Of a DNA stretch of 64,000 nt, positions 54,079 through 63,387 are shown one piece after another. The translations under genes were made by a program, and so were the position numbers. Source of the stretch: Flavobacterium sp. Lineage in GTDB: Bacteria > Bacteroidota > Bacteroidia > Flavobacteriales > Flavobacteriaceae. The stretch's first letter is position 1; each line of letters opens with the position of its first letter. The notes under the pieces were generated by a model that was given only the letters and a program-made list of their open reading frames with translations, did not search any database and was not told the origin of the DNA. The stretch is from contig NZ_JAIXTJ010000020.1 in the NCBI RefSeq assembly GCF_027483985.1, positions 205,842 to 269,841 of the forward strand. The letters are read 5' to 3'.

Positions 54079-56922
54079 ATGTCACAAAAACGCCTTTACC
54101 TTCTCGACGCATACGCACTAATCTTTCGAGGTTATTTTGCCTTTATAAAAAACCCAAGAATTAATTCTAAAGGAATGGATACTTCGGCCATTATGGGATT
54201 TATGAATGCCTTAATGGACGTAATCAAACGTGAAAAACCCGATCATTTAGCCGTAGCTTTTGACAAAGGTGGAAGTACCTATCGTTATGAAATGTACCAA
54301 GAATACAAAGCACATCGTGACGAAACTCCGGAAGCAATCAAAATTGCCGTTCCATATATTCAAGAATTGTTGAAAGCGATGCACATTCCGATTATTGAAG
54401 TGGCAGGATTTGAAGCTGATGATTTAATTGGAACTTTGGCAAAACAAGCCGAAAAAGAGAATTATCAAGTTTATATGGTTACGCCAGATAAGGATTTTGC
54501 ACAATTGGTTTCCGAAAATATTTTTATGTATAAACCTGCGCGAATGGGAAATGACATTGAAATTTGGGGAATTCCAGAAGTATTAGAAAAATTTGAAATC
54601 GAACGACCAGAACAAGTGATAGATTTCTTAGGAATGATGGGCGATGCAGCCGATAATATTCCGGGATTACCTGGCGTTGGTGAAAAAACGGCAAAGAAAT
54701 TCTTGAAAGAATATGGTTCAATGGAAAATCTTTTAGCAAACACGCATCAACTAAAAGGTGCAATTAAAGATAAAATTGAAGCCAATGCCGAATTGGGATT
54801 ATTGTCTAAAAAACTAGCCACTATCCTACTCGATTGTCCTGTTGAATTTAATGCTGAAGATTTTGAACTTTCAAAACCTGATGTTGAAAAAACTGACGAG
54901 TTGTTCAACGAATTGGAATTCCGTCAAATGAAAGCGCAATTTGACAAACTTTACAACGACAATAGCGCTGACAACAGTAATGAAGAAGTCGCTCCCAAAA
55001 AAGCTCCAGCAAAAAAATCTAACGAAGATCAATTTGATTTGTTCGGATTTTCTGATGAAGAAAGTGATGATGCAAAACCAAATTCGTTCTATGCTACTTT
55101 AGAAACTACCAATCATAATTACACAATTATTCAGGGTGAATTAGGTATAAAGTTGTTTTTACAAAATTTACTCAATCAAACTTCAGTATGTTTTGACACC
55201 GAAACCACCGGAATTGATGCTTTGAATGCTGAGTTGGTTGGAATGTCATTTTCTTGGCAAAAAGGCGAAGCATTTTACATTCCGTTTCCAGAAAATCAAG
55301 ATGAAGCACAAATATTGGTTGATAAATTCAAGCCGTTTTTTGCAAATGAAAACATCGAAAAAATTGGTCAGAATATAAAATATGATTTGAAAATTCTGTC
55401 TCATTACGGAGTTCAAATCAAAGGGAAATTATTTGATACAATGATTGCGCATTATTTGATAAATCCTGATATGCGTCACAATATGGATGTTTTAAGTGAA
55501 ACTTATTTGAAATATTCACCAAAATCAATTGAAGATTTGATTGGTAAAAAAGGTAAAAATCAAAAATCAATGCGCGATATTGCTTTGGAAGAAATCAAAG
55601 AATACGCTGCCGAAGATGCTGATGTAACTTATCAATTGAAACAAAATTTCAGTCCGATTTTAGACAAAGCCGAAACCAAAAAGTTATTTGATGAAATCGA
55701 AATTCCGTTGATTCCAGTTTTGGCAGCGATGGAATTGGAAGGAATTAATTTAGATGTTCCGTTCTTGAAAGAAATGTCAGTTGAAATGGCAAAAGAAAGT
55801 TCTGAATTGGAACAAAAAATATACGAAACTGCTGGTGAGAAATTCAATTTGGCATCACCGAAACAATTGGGTGACGTTTTATTTGACAAAATGAAAATTG
55901 GAGGAGCAAAACAAAAGAAAACCAAAACTGGTCAATACGCAACTGGCGAGGAAGTTTTAAGTTATTTAGCCAACGACCATCAAATAGTAAAAGATATTTT
56001 GGAATGGCGTCAAATGGTGAAATTGCAAAGTACTTACATCGATGCCTTACCAAATCAAGTCGATAAAAAAACCGGTCGCGTGCACACCGATTATATGCAA
56101 ACCGTTGCCGCAACTGGTCGTTTGAGTTCGAATAATCCTAACTTGCAGAATATTCCGATTCGCACTGAAAGAGGACGACTGATTAGAAAAGCATTTATTG
56201 CTCGTGATGAAAATTACACCTTATTATCTGCCGATTATTCGCAAATAGAACTTCGAATTATAGCAGCGCTTTCTGGAGAAGAAAATATGATTAAGGCGTT
56301 TCAAAATAATGAAGATATTCACCGAAGTACGGCTGCAAAGGTATTCAATGTGCCTTTAGAAGAAGTTACAAAAGAACAACGTAGCAATGCCAAAACGGTA
56401 AACTTCGGAATTATTTATGGTGTTTCTGCCTTCGGACTTTCCAATCAAACATCGCTTTCGCGTAAAGAAAGTGCCGAGTTGATTGATGCCTATTATGCAA
56501 CTTATCCAAAACTGAAATCTTACATGTCAAATCAAGTTGATTTTGCTAGAGAAAACGGTTATGTTCAAACCATTTCAGGTAGAAGACGTTATTTAAAAGA
56601 TATTAATTCGGCCAATATGATGGTAAAAAGTGGTGCCGAACGAAATGCTGTAAACGCTCCAATTCAAGGTTCAGCAGCTGATATCATCAAAATTGCGATG
56701 ATAAATATTCATAAAAAGTTAAATGAAAAGAATCCCGACGGCTCGGGATGGAAATCAAAAATGTTACTTCAGGTGCATGACGAACTTGTTTTTGACGTGC
56801 ACAACTCAGAATTAGAAAAAATCAAACCAATGATCAAACACGAAATGGAAAACGCTTTCAAAATGGATGTTCCGCTAGATGTTGAAATTGGTGTTGGTGA
56901 GAATTGGCTTGAGGCACATTAA
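54079..56922 (+). CDS. polA: DNA polymerase I
   Basis: The 947-residue protein has all three classic domains. The 5' nuclease covers about 1-300 (LLDAYALIFRGYFAF, EADDLIGTLA, GMMGDAADNIPGLPGVGEKTA). The 3'-5' exonuclease covers about 350-530 and has catalytic acids in CFDTETTGID near 371. The polymerase domain runs from about 540 to the end (motif A LLSADYSQIELRI near 715, motif B RSNAKTVNFGIIYG, motif C LQVHDELVFDV near 897). It fills gaps in repair and replaces RNA primers. A short perfect DNA palindrome lies in frame just before motif C. A broken copy of part of the polymerase domain lies about 2 kb upstream of the gene. Confidence 0.97.
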   Translation: MSQKRLYLLDAYALIFRGYFAFIKNPRINSKGMDTSAIMGFMNALMDVIKREKPDHLAVAFDKGGSTYRYEMYQEYKAHRDETPEAIKIAVPYIQELLKAMHIPIIEVAGFEADDLIGTLAKQAEKENYQVYMVTPDKDFAQLVSENIFMYKPARMGNDIEIWGIPEVLEKFEIERPEQVIDFLGMMGDAADNIPGLPGVGEKTAKKFLKEYGSMENLLANTHQLKGAIKDKIEANAELGLLSKKLATILLDCPVEFNAEDFELSKPDVEKTDELFNELEFRQMKAQFDKLYNDNSADNSNEEVAPKKAPAKKSNEDQFDLFGFSDEESDDAKPNSFYATLETTNHNYTIIQGELGIKLFLQNLLNQTSVCFDTETTGIDALNAELVGMSFSWQKGEAFYIPFPENQDEAQILVDKFKPFFANENIEKIGQNIKYDLKILSHYGVQIKGKLFDTMIAHYLINPDMRHNMDVLSETYLKYSPKSIEDLIGKKGKNQKSMRDIALEEIKEYAAEDADVTYQLKQNFSPILDKAETKKLFDEIEIPLIPVLAAMELEGINLDVPFLKEMSVEMAKESSELEQKIYETAGEKFNLASPKQLGDVLFDKMKIGGAKQKKTKTGQYATGEEVLSYLANDHQIVKDILEWRQMVKLQSTYIDALPNQVDKKTGRVHTDYMQTVAATGRLSSNNPNLQNIPIRTERGRLIRKAFIARDENYTLLSADYSQIELRIIAALSGEENMIKAFQNNEDIHRSTAAKVFNVPLEEVTKEQRSNAKTVNFGIIYGVSAFGLSNQTSLSRKESAELIDAYYATYPKLKSYMSNQVDFARENGYVQTISGRRRYLKDINSANMMVKSGAERNAVNAPIQGSAADIIKIAMINIHKKLNEKNPDGSGWKSKMLLQVHDELVFDVHNSELEKIKPMIKHEMENAFKMDVPLDVEIGVGENWLEAH
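56732..56749. repeat. Perfect 7-bp inverted repeat inside the polA reading frame
   Basis: ATCCCGA/TCGGGAT with loop CGGC encodes NPDGSGW between two helices before motif C. The same arms form the terminators at 24500 and, with one change, at 30181. It looks like a small palindrome inserted in frame into a variable loop. Confidence 0.6.
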
Positions 56923-56932
56923 TTTTAGTATT

Positions 56933-56961
56933 CAGTTGACAGTAGCAGTTGGCAGTTGAGG
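56933..56961. repeat. Short tandem CAGTTGRCAGT-type repeat after polA
   Basis: Imperfect copies of CAGTTGACAG/CAGTTGGCAG follow the polA stop. Such short repeats are often scattered between Flavobacterium genes. No T-run follows, so it is not a convincing terminator. Confidence 0.4.
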
Positions 56962-56991
56962 AACTAGGAATATCGAAATAAATAGTTTTAA

Positions 56992-57540
56992 ATGAAGAAA
57001 ATAATTTTCTTACTCTTTTTTAGTTTATCAAATTTGATTTATAGTCAAGTGGATGAAAAAATTCTACTTGATAATTTTATTACTTCCGTAAATACTTGGA
57101 ACGGTGAAGAACATATTTATGTTTTAATTAATTTTAAAGATTTAAATACTAATTTGATCAAAGAAATCTGCATAATAAAAAGTGAATTAAGAAATGCATT
57201 GGCTTGTGAATATAGTATTTCTAAAAATGAAGCGTACACAAAATTAGAAAATTATAAATCTCAAAATTTTGAGTTTAAGAATATTGATGCAATTACCATT
57301 TTAAACAGATATTATTACTCAGAAAATCAATTCAATGAATTTAAAAAAAATGTAAATATTGATAAAATTGTTAACGATATTGAAACTAAAAAAAATTGGT
57401 TTTTGGATTTGGATGACCTTAACTCTAAAGAAAACCTTTATGCTTCCTTACTTTCAAAAAAAGGTTATATCATAAATATTACTTTTCAATGTTTTGGTCA
57501 AAGTGGACTGTGGTGTTTAAGTTGTCTCGAAAACAAGTAA
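56992..57540 (+). CDS. Exported protein of unknown function
   Basis: I do not recognise a family. The 182-residue product has a signal peptide (KIIFLLFFSLSNLIYSQ) and a mixed alpha/beta body rich in Asn, Lys and Ile. A cysteine-rich end (CFGQSGLWCLSCLENK) suggests a disulfide or metal site. It is probably in the periplasm or outer-membrane-associated. It lies 69 bases after polA on the same strand, but there is no sign of functional linkage. Its low-GC codon use is like that of its neighbours. Confidence 0.65.
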   Translation: MKKIIFLLFFSLSNLIYSQVDEKILLDNFITSVNTWNGEEHIYVLINFKDLNTNLIKEICIIKSELRNALACEYSISKNEAYTKLENYKSQNFEFKNIDAITILNRYYYSENQFNEFKKNVNIDKIVNDIETKKNWFLDLDDLNSKENLYASLLSKKGYIINITFQCFGQSGLWCLSCLENK

Positions 57541-57555
57541 TCTTTTAAATTTATC

Positions 57556-57563
57556 TATCTTTG
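57556..57563 (+). promoter_or_regulatory. Candidate promoter of the PnuC-like gene
   Basis: TATCTTTG matches TAnnTTTG and ends 15 bases before the ATG at 57579. Confidence 0.55.
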
Positions 57564-57578
57564 TCGAAATTTATTTGA

Positions 57579-58310
57579 ATGTCAATACTTTCGCTTCCTG
57601 AAAAAACCATAAAAATCATAAAATCAATCACCAATAGTACCTATTTAGATTTTATTGGATTGTTTATCGTCATCACTGCTTCGATTGCATTAGGTTATCA
57701 CAAAACCGAATATAAATTTACTTTCCAAAGCAAAAACTATGTTTTCTTTTTAGGATACGTTTCAATCATTAATACAGGATTATCAATGATTGGCAATCGA
57801 TTGGTTACTAAAAAGAATAATTTTGGGAACATTCTTGCAACTTGCAACACCTTCTTGAGCGGTTCTATTGATTATTTACTTGGAAATGTTGGTGCGATTT
57901 TAACTTATCCAGTAACTTTTATTGGAAATTATTTGGTTTTTAAAGCTTGGAAAAAAAGTACCGTTTTGCGTTCAATCGACTTTATATTTTATCGCAATTT
58001 AGTTCTTGGGTTTGTATTCTCATTGGTTCTTAATTATATTGCTTTCAAATATCTTTCTGAAAAACCAATTGATTGGAGATTGTTTTTTGCCATCGCAATT
58101 CCAGCCGGAATTACCTTTGGTGCTACTTTCAACACCGCGAGAATGTATCCTGACAATTGGTTTATGTGGCAGTTTTACAACATTACCAAACTTATTCAAA
58201 ACCTGTTGCAAATGAATATTGCGAATACTGCAAAATATGTTTTCTATTTATTCAATGCAATTATTGGCTACATCACTTGGAATGACGACAAGAAAAAAGA
58301 AGTAAATTAA
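57579..58310 (+). CDS. Membrane protein resembling PnuC nicotinamide riboside/NMN transporters
   Basis: The 243-residue protein has seven or so membrane segments. The order is FIGLFIVITASIALGY, a helix followed by GNRLVTKKNNFGNIL, then LLGNVGAILTYPVTFIGNYLVFKAWKKS. A second half ends YPDNWFMWQFYNITKLIQNL and a helix closing in YITWNDDKKK. The W-x-x-Y/N pattern and the positive 'helix-WKK' boundaries resemble the PnuC fold, in which vitamin precursors of NAD cross the inner membrane by facilitated diffusion. The similarity is moderate. No NadR-type kinase is nearby, so the substrate is uncertain. Confidence 0.6.
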   Translation: MSILSLPEKTIKIIKSITNSTYLDFIGLFIVITASIALGYHKTEYKFTFQSKNYVFFLGYVSIINTGLSMIGNRLVTKKNNFGNILATCNTFLSGSIDYLLGNVGAILTYPVTFIGNYLVFKAWKKSTVLRSIDFIFYRNLVLGFVFSLVLNYIAFKYLSEKPIDWRLFFAIAIPAGITFGATFNTARMYPDNWFMWQFYNITKLIQNLLQMNIANTAKYVFYLFNAIIGYITWNDDKKKEVN

Positions 58311-58334
58311 ATCATCCTTTTACAACATCTACTT

Positions 58335-58841
58335 GTGAAAATAATTCTTGATAGAAACCTGGTTTTTACTGCTTTTCAAAATCTATTAATCTTGACAATT
58401 TCTGGTATTTTAATAGAATTGGGATTACTTAATTCCACAAAAGCTAATGAGTTTGTTTTTATAAAAATTACACTCTTCTTTTTACTCCTATTTTTTATCC
58501 TATTTCTACTGACAAAAAAAGGACTATTTGTAGAAAAACATCAAATTTATAAAGGGATTTTTCTTTTTGACAAGCTACTATTTAAATCTCTAATTACTTC
58601 AGAAAGTGGTAAGATTACTCTAGTTCCTGGAAATTTATCAACTAATTACAACTACTCTTTTGATATAAAAGAATTTCATAATTGGGAACCCGATTTAAAT
58701 CATTCCATCAAAATTTATACTTTATTTTTAGTAAACGATTCCGATTCAGCAAAAAGAAGAATAATTGCTGTTAGGAAGTTAAGTCAAGCCAAAGAGGCAA
58801 TAGAATTTCTGACCAAAAACACTACTTTAAAGTTGGAATAG
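58335..58841 (+). CDS. Small membrane protein of unknown function
   Basis: The 168-residue product uses a GTG start. Two N-terminal membrane helices (FQNLLILTISGILIELGLL and ITLFFLLLFFILFLL) are followed by a soluble C-terminal half of about 100 residues rich in beta strands (GKITLVPGNL, NHSIKIYTLFLVND). It lies 24 bases after the PnuC-like gene and is probably co-transcribed with it. I do not recognise a family. Confidence 0.65.
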   Translation: MKIILDRNLVFTAFQNLLILTISGILIELGLLNSTKANEFVFIKITLFFLLLFFILFLLTKKGLFVEKHQIYKGIFLFDKLLFKSLITSESGKITLVPGNLSTNYNYSFDIKEFHNWEPDLNHSIKIYTLFLVNDSDSAKRRIIAVRKLSQAKEAIEFLTKNTTLKLE

Positions 58842-58857
58842 CATCCCAAAAATTAAA

Positions 58858-61491
58858 CTATAATAAAAATCGATAAGTAGCTTTTATCAAGAAGATATTC
58901 TCAGGTTTTCTTCCTAATATTTGCGAATCTAAACTCGAGAATAAATCATCATTCGGATTTCCTAAACCAGTTGTTCCTTGTGACCAAACTAAGAAAATTT
59001 CAGAACCTGGAATATATTCCCATCGAACGACTAAATTTGATCTAAACTGAACGTATGCAAAATCAGGATTTCTAATACTATAATCTACTGAACCATTCCT
59101 ATCTTCATCAACTGAATAAAGATCATTAGAAGCATCGAATGCTATTTGATTAGTATCAAAAATCGAAATTCTGTCACCAAAATACTTAGCAATCGGATTC
59201 GTTACTCGATTAAAATTAGTATACTTTCCGCGAGAAATATAAGGTTCTCCATAATATTGGATGGTCAAGTTTGGATTAATATTAAAATCCATTCTAATAG
59301 CAGCACTCAAGGTTCTTTGATCAATATTGGCCATAATGTATCGTGGCGTAGCGCCAAAATTAGTTTCGGTTACATATTGCGTTTTACTTTTATTGATAGT
59401 ATAACCTGGATTTAAAGAAACGGTAAAAGCATTTATAGGTTGATAAGTCATTCCAGTAGTAAACTCGGTATATGAAAACGAATTGTCTTTTCCTTGAGAC
59501 ACCACAACTCCAGAATCAAAACGCAGTTTTTTTCGTGAATCTGTGGCAAAATTTAAAACATTTATAACTTCTTCAGAATATCTAAATCTTGGCCCGCCTT
59601 GCAAAATAGTATTCGTGAATATTTTAGGCTTGTGCGTAAATTGATAATAAATAGCCCAATTACTCTTAAAATTAGCATTAGAACTCACTGAATATTGTGT
59701 TCGATTGTGATTCCCATCAAAATCATACGATGTAAATTGTTCGAATCGGGCATTAATTCTTCTAAAATTACCAATTGGTTTTAAGGTTTGATAACTCAAA
59801 ATACCAATTTGTCGCAAGTCATCGGCTTGTCTTAAAAAACCAACATCATTCAATTCTAATTCGGGTGAACGCCACGTAAAAATTCCGTAATAACGCCAAT
59901 TTCCAACGCTATTTTTTCCTAATTCAAACTTTCCTCCAGTTCCTGTCAACGAAGTTCTGTTGGGATCAACTTCAACGTGATTCGCATCAACTCTTTGAAA
60001 CAAATGCGTTAATTCTTGTTGCGTATTTGCAATAGCTTCTTTGCTGCCCATCACGTGACTTGTTACTACGTTTCCACTGAAATAATATTTTCTGTTTTTC
60101 CAATTGTGCATAAAATCAAATCCCGCTGTGTACGCTGATTTTCTTAAATAATTTAATTCATCACCTTGAAGATTTCTGTTGGTTGCAGTAAAAATTCCAC
60201 CTACAAAACTGTTTCGATTATTAAAATCTTTCTGCGCACGAGTCACAATATAATTGGTAAGAGGTTCAACAAGCGCTTCTCTTTTATTGGTATTGTCATC
60301 GATTTTTGCAAATTCTCGATCGGTTAAACTTTCTAAAATTCCAATAGACCAACCGTTTTTAGTTTTTCCACTAAACTTTGCCGCACCAAGAATGGTACTA
60401 TTATTTGGAACATCAACAAATTCTCCATTTGAAGTGTTTGGATAACCTTGAGGACTTCTTCCAATTCGTCTAGAGTAAAACAAATTATCTTGTCCATCAG
60501 CAAATTGGTAGTTGAAAATGTTTTTATTTTCAACAAAAAAAGGTCTTCGCTCTTGAAAAAATATTTGAAAACCATCTAGAGCAATCGCAGCTGGATCTGC
60601 ATCAACTTGACCAAAATCAGGATTAATTGTCAAATCTAAAGTCAAGTCATTAGTGATTCCGATTTTAGCATCTAAACCTCCATTTATTTTGGAGTCAGCA
60701 CCATCACGAAATGGATTTCCTGGTTCTTTTTCATAAGTTTCTAATTGTGAAACCACAAAAGGTTGAATTTCCAATTGCTTTTGCGGTTGAATATCTACCA
60801 AACCTCTTAATTCACCAAATTCGCTCACCCAACCTGGCGCATCACGCTTTACACGTTGCCAAACCGAACGTTCCTCGGCACGAAAATAACGTCGGGTTGA
60901 TTGTAATCCCCAAATTTGCTCTTTATTATTTCCAAATTTCAACTGGCTAAAAGGTATTTTTACTTCGGCTGTCCAACCTTCGTCATCAACATTAGTTTTT
61001 ACGTACCAAATTGGGTTCCAACTTCCATCCCAATTGTTTCCGTTTTCCGAAATAAATTCATCGCCTTTAACTCCTGATGCTGATATTGTAAAAGAGAAAC
61101 CTGTTCGTTTATCGTTATAACTATCAATATTAATTTCAACCCAATCACCTTCAAATCCATCACGTCTTGATAACCGCTTCACGATTCCTTTCGGATCTTT
61201 GTCATAGCATTTAAAAGCAAAATACAAATAGTTCTTGTCATAAACGACTTTAAACTTTGTTTGCTCTGATGGTGGTGTATTTTCGTCAGGTTCATTTTCA
61301 ATATAGTCGCTTGTCCAATCAACTATATCCCAACTTTTTTCATTGATTAAACCGTCAATGGTTGGAGCTTCGTTACCGTTTAAAGGTTTTGTAGTATAAA
61401 CTTTCTTAGGAACAGTGTCCTTATCTTGGGCATAAGAACTACAAAAGAATAAAGTACCAACTAGGATTGGTAATAGTTTATGAAAGTGCAT
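58858..61491 (-). CDS. DUF5916 outer-membrane protein with N-terminal CBM9-like domain
   Basis: The 877-residue protein has a signal peptide ending at SSYAQ and a carbohydrate-binding-module-9-like domain (about 35-225: APTIDGLINEKSWDIVDWT, YDKNYLYFAFKCYDKDPKGI, TGFSFTISASGVKGDE). The long DUF5916 region of amphipathic strands continues to a terminal Leu-rich strand, KATYRFLL. The C-terminal two-thirds looks like an outer-membrane beta-barrel. Function is unknown; the family is common in Bacteroidota and sometimes associated with membrane maintenance. It is transcribed separately from the LacI gene upstream, as a terminator lies between them. Confidence 0.85.
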   Translation of the reverse strand: MHFHKLLPILVGTLFFCSSYAQDKDTVPKKVYTTKPLNGNEAPTIDGLINEKSWDIVDWTSDYIENEPDENTPPSEQTKFKVVYDKNYLYFAFKCYDKDPKGIVKRLSRRDGFEGDWVEINIDSYNDKRTGFSFTISASGVKGDEFISENGNNWDGSWNPIWYVKTNVDDEGWTAEVKIPFSQLKFGNNKEQIWGLQSTRRYFRAEERSVWQRVKRDAPGWVSEFGELRGLVDIQPQKQLEIQPFVVSQLETYEKEPGNPFRDGADSKINGGLDAKIGITNDLTLDLTINPDFGQVDADPAAIALDGFQIFFQERRPFFVENKNIFNYQFADGQDNLFYSRRIGRSPQGYPNTSNGEFVDVPNNSTILGAAKFSGKTKNGWSIGILESLTDREFAKIDDNTNKREALVEPLTNYIVTRAQKDFNNRNSFVGGIFTATNRNLQGDELNYLRKSAYTAGFDFMHNWKNRKYYFSGNVVTSHVMGSKEAIANTQQELTHLFQRVDANHVEVDPNRTSLTGTGGKFELGKNSVGNWRYYGIFTWRSPELELNDVGFLRQADDLRQIGILSYQTLKPIGNFRRINARFEQFTSYDFDGNHNRTQYSVSSNANFKSNWAIYYQFTHKPKIFTNTILQGGPRFRYSEEVINVLNFATDSRKKLRFDSGVVVSQGKDNSFSYTEFTTGMTYQPINAFTVSLNPGYTINKSKTQYVTETNFGATPRYIMANIDQRTLSAAIRMDFNINPNLTIQYYGEPYISRGKYTNFNRVTNPIAKYFGDRISIFDTNQIAFDASNDLYSVDEDRNGSVDYSIRNPDFAYVQFRSNLVVRWEYIPGSEIFLVWSQGTTGLGNPNDDLFSSLDSQILGRKPENIFLIKATYRFLL

Positions 61492-61580
61492 GATTGTTTG
61501 TTTTTTGATTGATGATTATATAAATAGACCTCCAACTTTAACAATTGTTACACTAATTTCAAACTTTAACAAATAGGCAC

Positions 61581-61611
61581 AAAAAAACCATCAATAGTAC
61601 ACTGATGGTTT
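61581..61611 (-). terminator. Terminator of the second LacI gene
   Basis: A perfect 9-bp stem AAACCATCA/TGATGGTTT (61585-61593 with 61603-61611) is followed on the minus strand by seven T. Confidence 0.92.
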
Positions 61612-61630
61612 CTTTATATGATAAAAACTA

Positions 61631-62653
61631 TTATAATTTTCTAGTTGAATCTCTCTGTCTCAATTCCGTTTTTACAATGGTAGTTTTGTGACTATAATTT
61701 TCATCTTTACTTTCTAACTTTTCAATTAGCATTTTGGTAGCTACTTCTCCAATTTCTGGTCCGTGTTGACTTACCGTTGATAAACTTGGCGTTAATCTTC
61801 TTGACCAAACACCATCGGCAAAACCAATAACTGAAAGTTCATTTGGAATATTCAATCCTTTTTTAATTCCCATTTTCATTGCCATTACTGATGCGTGTTC
61901 GTCTAGCGCAAAAACGGCATCTACTTTATTTTTATCAAAAAATCCATCAGCTTTAGCATCAAAATCATCGGCATCTTCTCCAAGAACAATTAGTTTATCA
62001 TCTACCTTCAGTCCATTTGATTCTAATGCTTCATAAAAACCTTTAGCGCGCAATTTTCCAACACTCAAATTATCAATTGACGAGAACAACGCAATTTTCT
62101 TACAACCCGTTTTAATTAAATGTTCGGTAGCATTCACAGCCGAATCTAAATCATCAACAATCACTTTATCACAATTTACTTCGTCTGCAATTCTGTCAAA
62201 CATTACAATTGGCGTGCCTTCATTGATAATCGATTTAAAATGACCAAATTGCTGCAATTTTTGAGCTTCTTCCGATATTGACAAAATAAAACCATCAATA
62301 GTACCATTGCTCAACATTTCAAGAGCACTAATCTCTTTTTCTATTGATTCGTTTGAAATACAGGTAATCACTTTATATCCTTTTTCATCGGCAACTTTTT
62401 CAATTCCAGTAAAAACCTTTGCAAAAAACTGATTCAAGATATTAGGAATAATTACACCAATAGTTTTGGTAGAACGATTTTTAAGGTTCAACCCAATAAC
62501 ATTTGGTTTATAATTTTTCAACTTCGCATATTCTTGTACCCGAATTTTTGTTGGTTCGCTTATTTCTGGACTATCGTTCAATGCCTTAGAAACTGTCGAA
62601 ACAGAAACTCCAAGTTCTTTGGCAATTTGTTTTAAAGTGGCTTTTGATTTCAT
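61631..62653 (-). CDS. LacI-family transcriptional regulator (second copy, target unknown)
   Basis: The 340-residue protein has a helix-turn-helix (TLKQIAKELGVSVSTVSKAL, residues 5-24) and a sugar-binding-like effector domain (TKTIGVIIPNILNQFFAKV, DAVFALDEHASVMAMKMG). The recognition helix VSVSTVSKALN is close to that of the first LacI regulator ([11 protein letters not shown]), so their operators may be similar. No CGAAAACGTTTTCG palindrome is seen near this gene and no sugar genes adjoin it. It probably acts at distant loci. Confidence 0.9.
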   Translation of the reverse strand: MKSKATLKQIAKELGVSVSTVSKALNDSPEISEPTKIRVQEYAKLKNYKPNVIGLNLKNRSTKTIGVIIPNILNQFFAKVFTGIEKVADEKGYKVITCISNESIEKEISALEMLSNGTIDGFILSISEEAQKLQQFGHFKSIINEGTPIVMFDRIADEVNCDKVIVDDLDSAVNATEHLIKTGCKKIALFSSIDNLSVGKLRAKGFYEALESNGLKVDDKLIVLGEDADDFDAKADGFFDKNKVDAVFALDEHASVMAMKMGIKKGLNIPNELSVIGFADGVWSRRLTPSLSTVSQHGPEIGEVATKMLIEKLESKDENYSHKTTIVKTELRQRDSTRKL

Positions 62654-62746
62654 CTTTCCTATATATAAGGTGTAAATTTATGAAAATTATAAATAGAAGC
62701 GAATGGTTTGTGCATTTTTGTAATCCATTTGCCTGCTTTACGTTCC

Positions 62747-62770
62747 AATCTTGTCTAAAAAGACAAGGAT
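62747..62770. repeat. Hairpin-forming element between LacI gene and rplM
   Basis: AATCTTGTCT and AGACAAGGAT pair around an AAAA loop (7 bp perfect core CTTGTCT/AGACAAG). It is followed by GC-richer sequence unlike the surrounding AT-rich DNA. It could be a dispersed non-coding element; its nature is not clear. Confidence 0.4.
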
Positions 62771-62857
62771 TTCCACTTCAATCAGGGCTAATTAGGCATC
62801 AATTTCGAAACGATAAATCGTTATAATTCAAAATAATAATTAAAAATCAAAATCCTT

Positions 62858-62888
62858 TTTGCATATATAATAAATAATTGTACTTTTG
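62858..62888 (+). promoter_or_regulatory. Promoter of rplM-rpsI
   Basis: TTTG (62858-62861), 19 bases, TACTTTTG (62881-62888): a full match to the Bacteroidota -33/-7 promoter, leaving a leader of about 37 bases. The leader holds a small TCCC/GGGA inverted repeat. Confidence 0.8.
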
Positions 62889-62931
62889 CACTCCCTTAAT
62901 TGGGAATGGAATGTTTAATTAAAATAATATT

Positions 62932-63387
62932 ATGGACGCATTAAGCTACAAAACAGTTTCTGCCAACAAAGCCACAGCTGAAAAACAGTGGATTGTTGTA
63001 GACGCTGAAGGTCATAACTTAGGTCGTTTTGCTTCAAAAGTCGCGATGCTTTTAAGAGGTAAATACAAGCCAAGTTACTCACCACACGTTGACTGTGGAG
63101 ATAACGTAATTGTTATCAACGCAGAGAAAATTAACCTTACAGGTAACAAGTTAGATGACAAAACGTACATCAGACACACAGGTTATCCTGGAGGACAAAG
63201 AAGTTTGACTGCTAAAGTTATGCAACAAAAAAACCCTGCATTATTAGTAGAAAAAGCTGTAAAAGGAATGTTACCTAAAAACAAATTAGGTGCGCAATTG
63301 TTCCGCAACTTAGATGTAAATGTTGGTACTGAGCACAAACATGGCGCTCAACAACCAAAAACCGTTAACCTTAACGACTTAAAGTAA
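62932..63387 (+). CDS. rplM: Ribosomal protein uL13
   Basis: This is a 151-residue 50S subunit protein. Family phrases are WIVVDAEGHNLGRFASKVA, LRGKYKPSYSPHVDCGDNVIVINAEKI, and RHTGYPGG followed by AVKGMLPKNKLG. It is the first gene of rplM-rpsI. The stop and the rpsI start share one base (TAATG), indicating tight translational coupling. Confidence 0.98.
   Translation: MDALSYKTVSANKATAEKQWIVVDAEGHNLGRFASKVAMLLRGKYKPSYSPHVDCGDNVIVINAEKINLTGNKLDDKTYIRHTGYPGGQRSLTAKVMQQKNPALLVEKAVKGMLPKNKLGAQLFRNLDVNVGTEHKHGAQQPKTVNLNDLK

Noticed and set aside
62644..62826. 60-codon frame overlapping the second LacI start
   Set aside because: It begins inside the LacI gene on the opposite strand, shows no family features and has no promoter. 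More likely non-coding.
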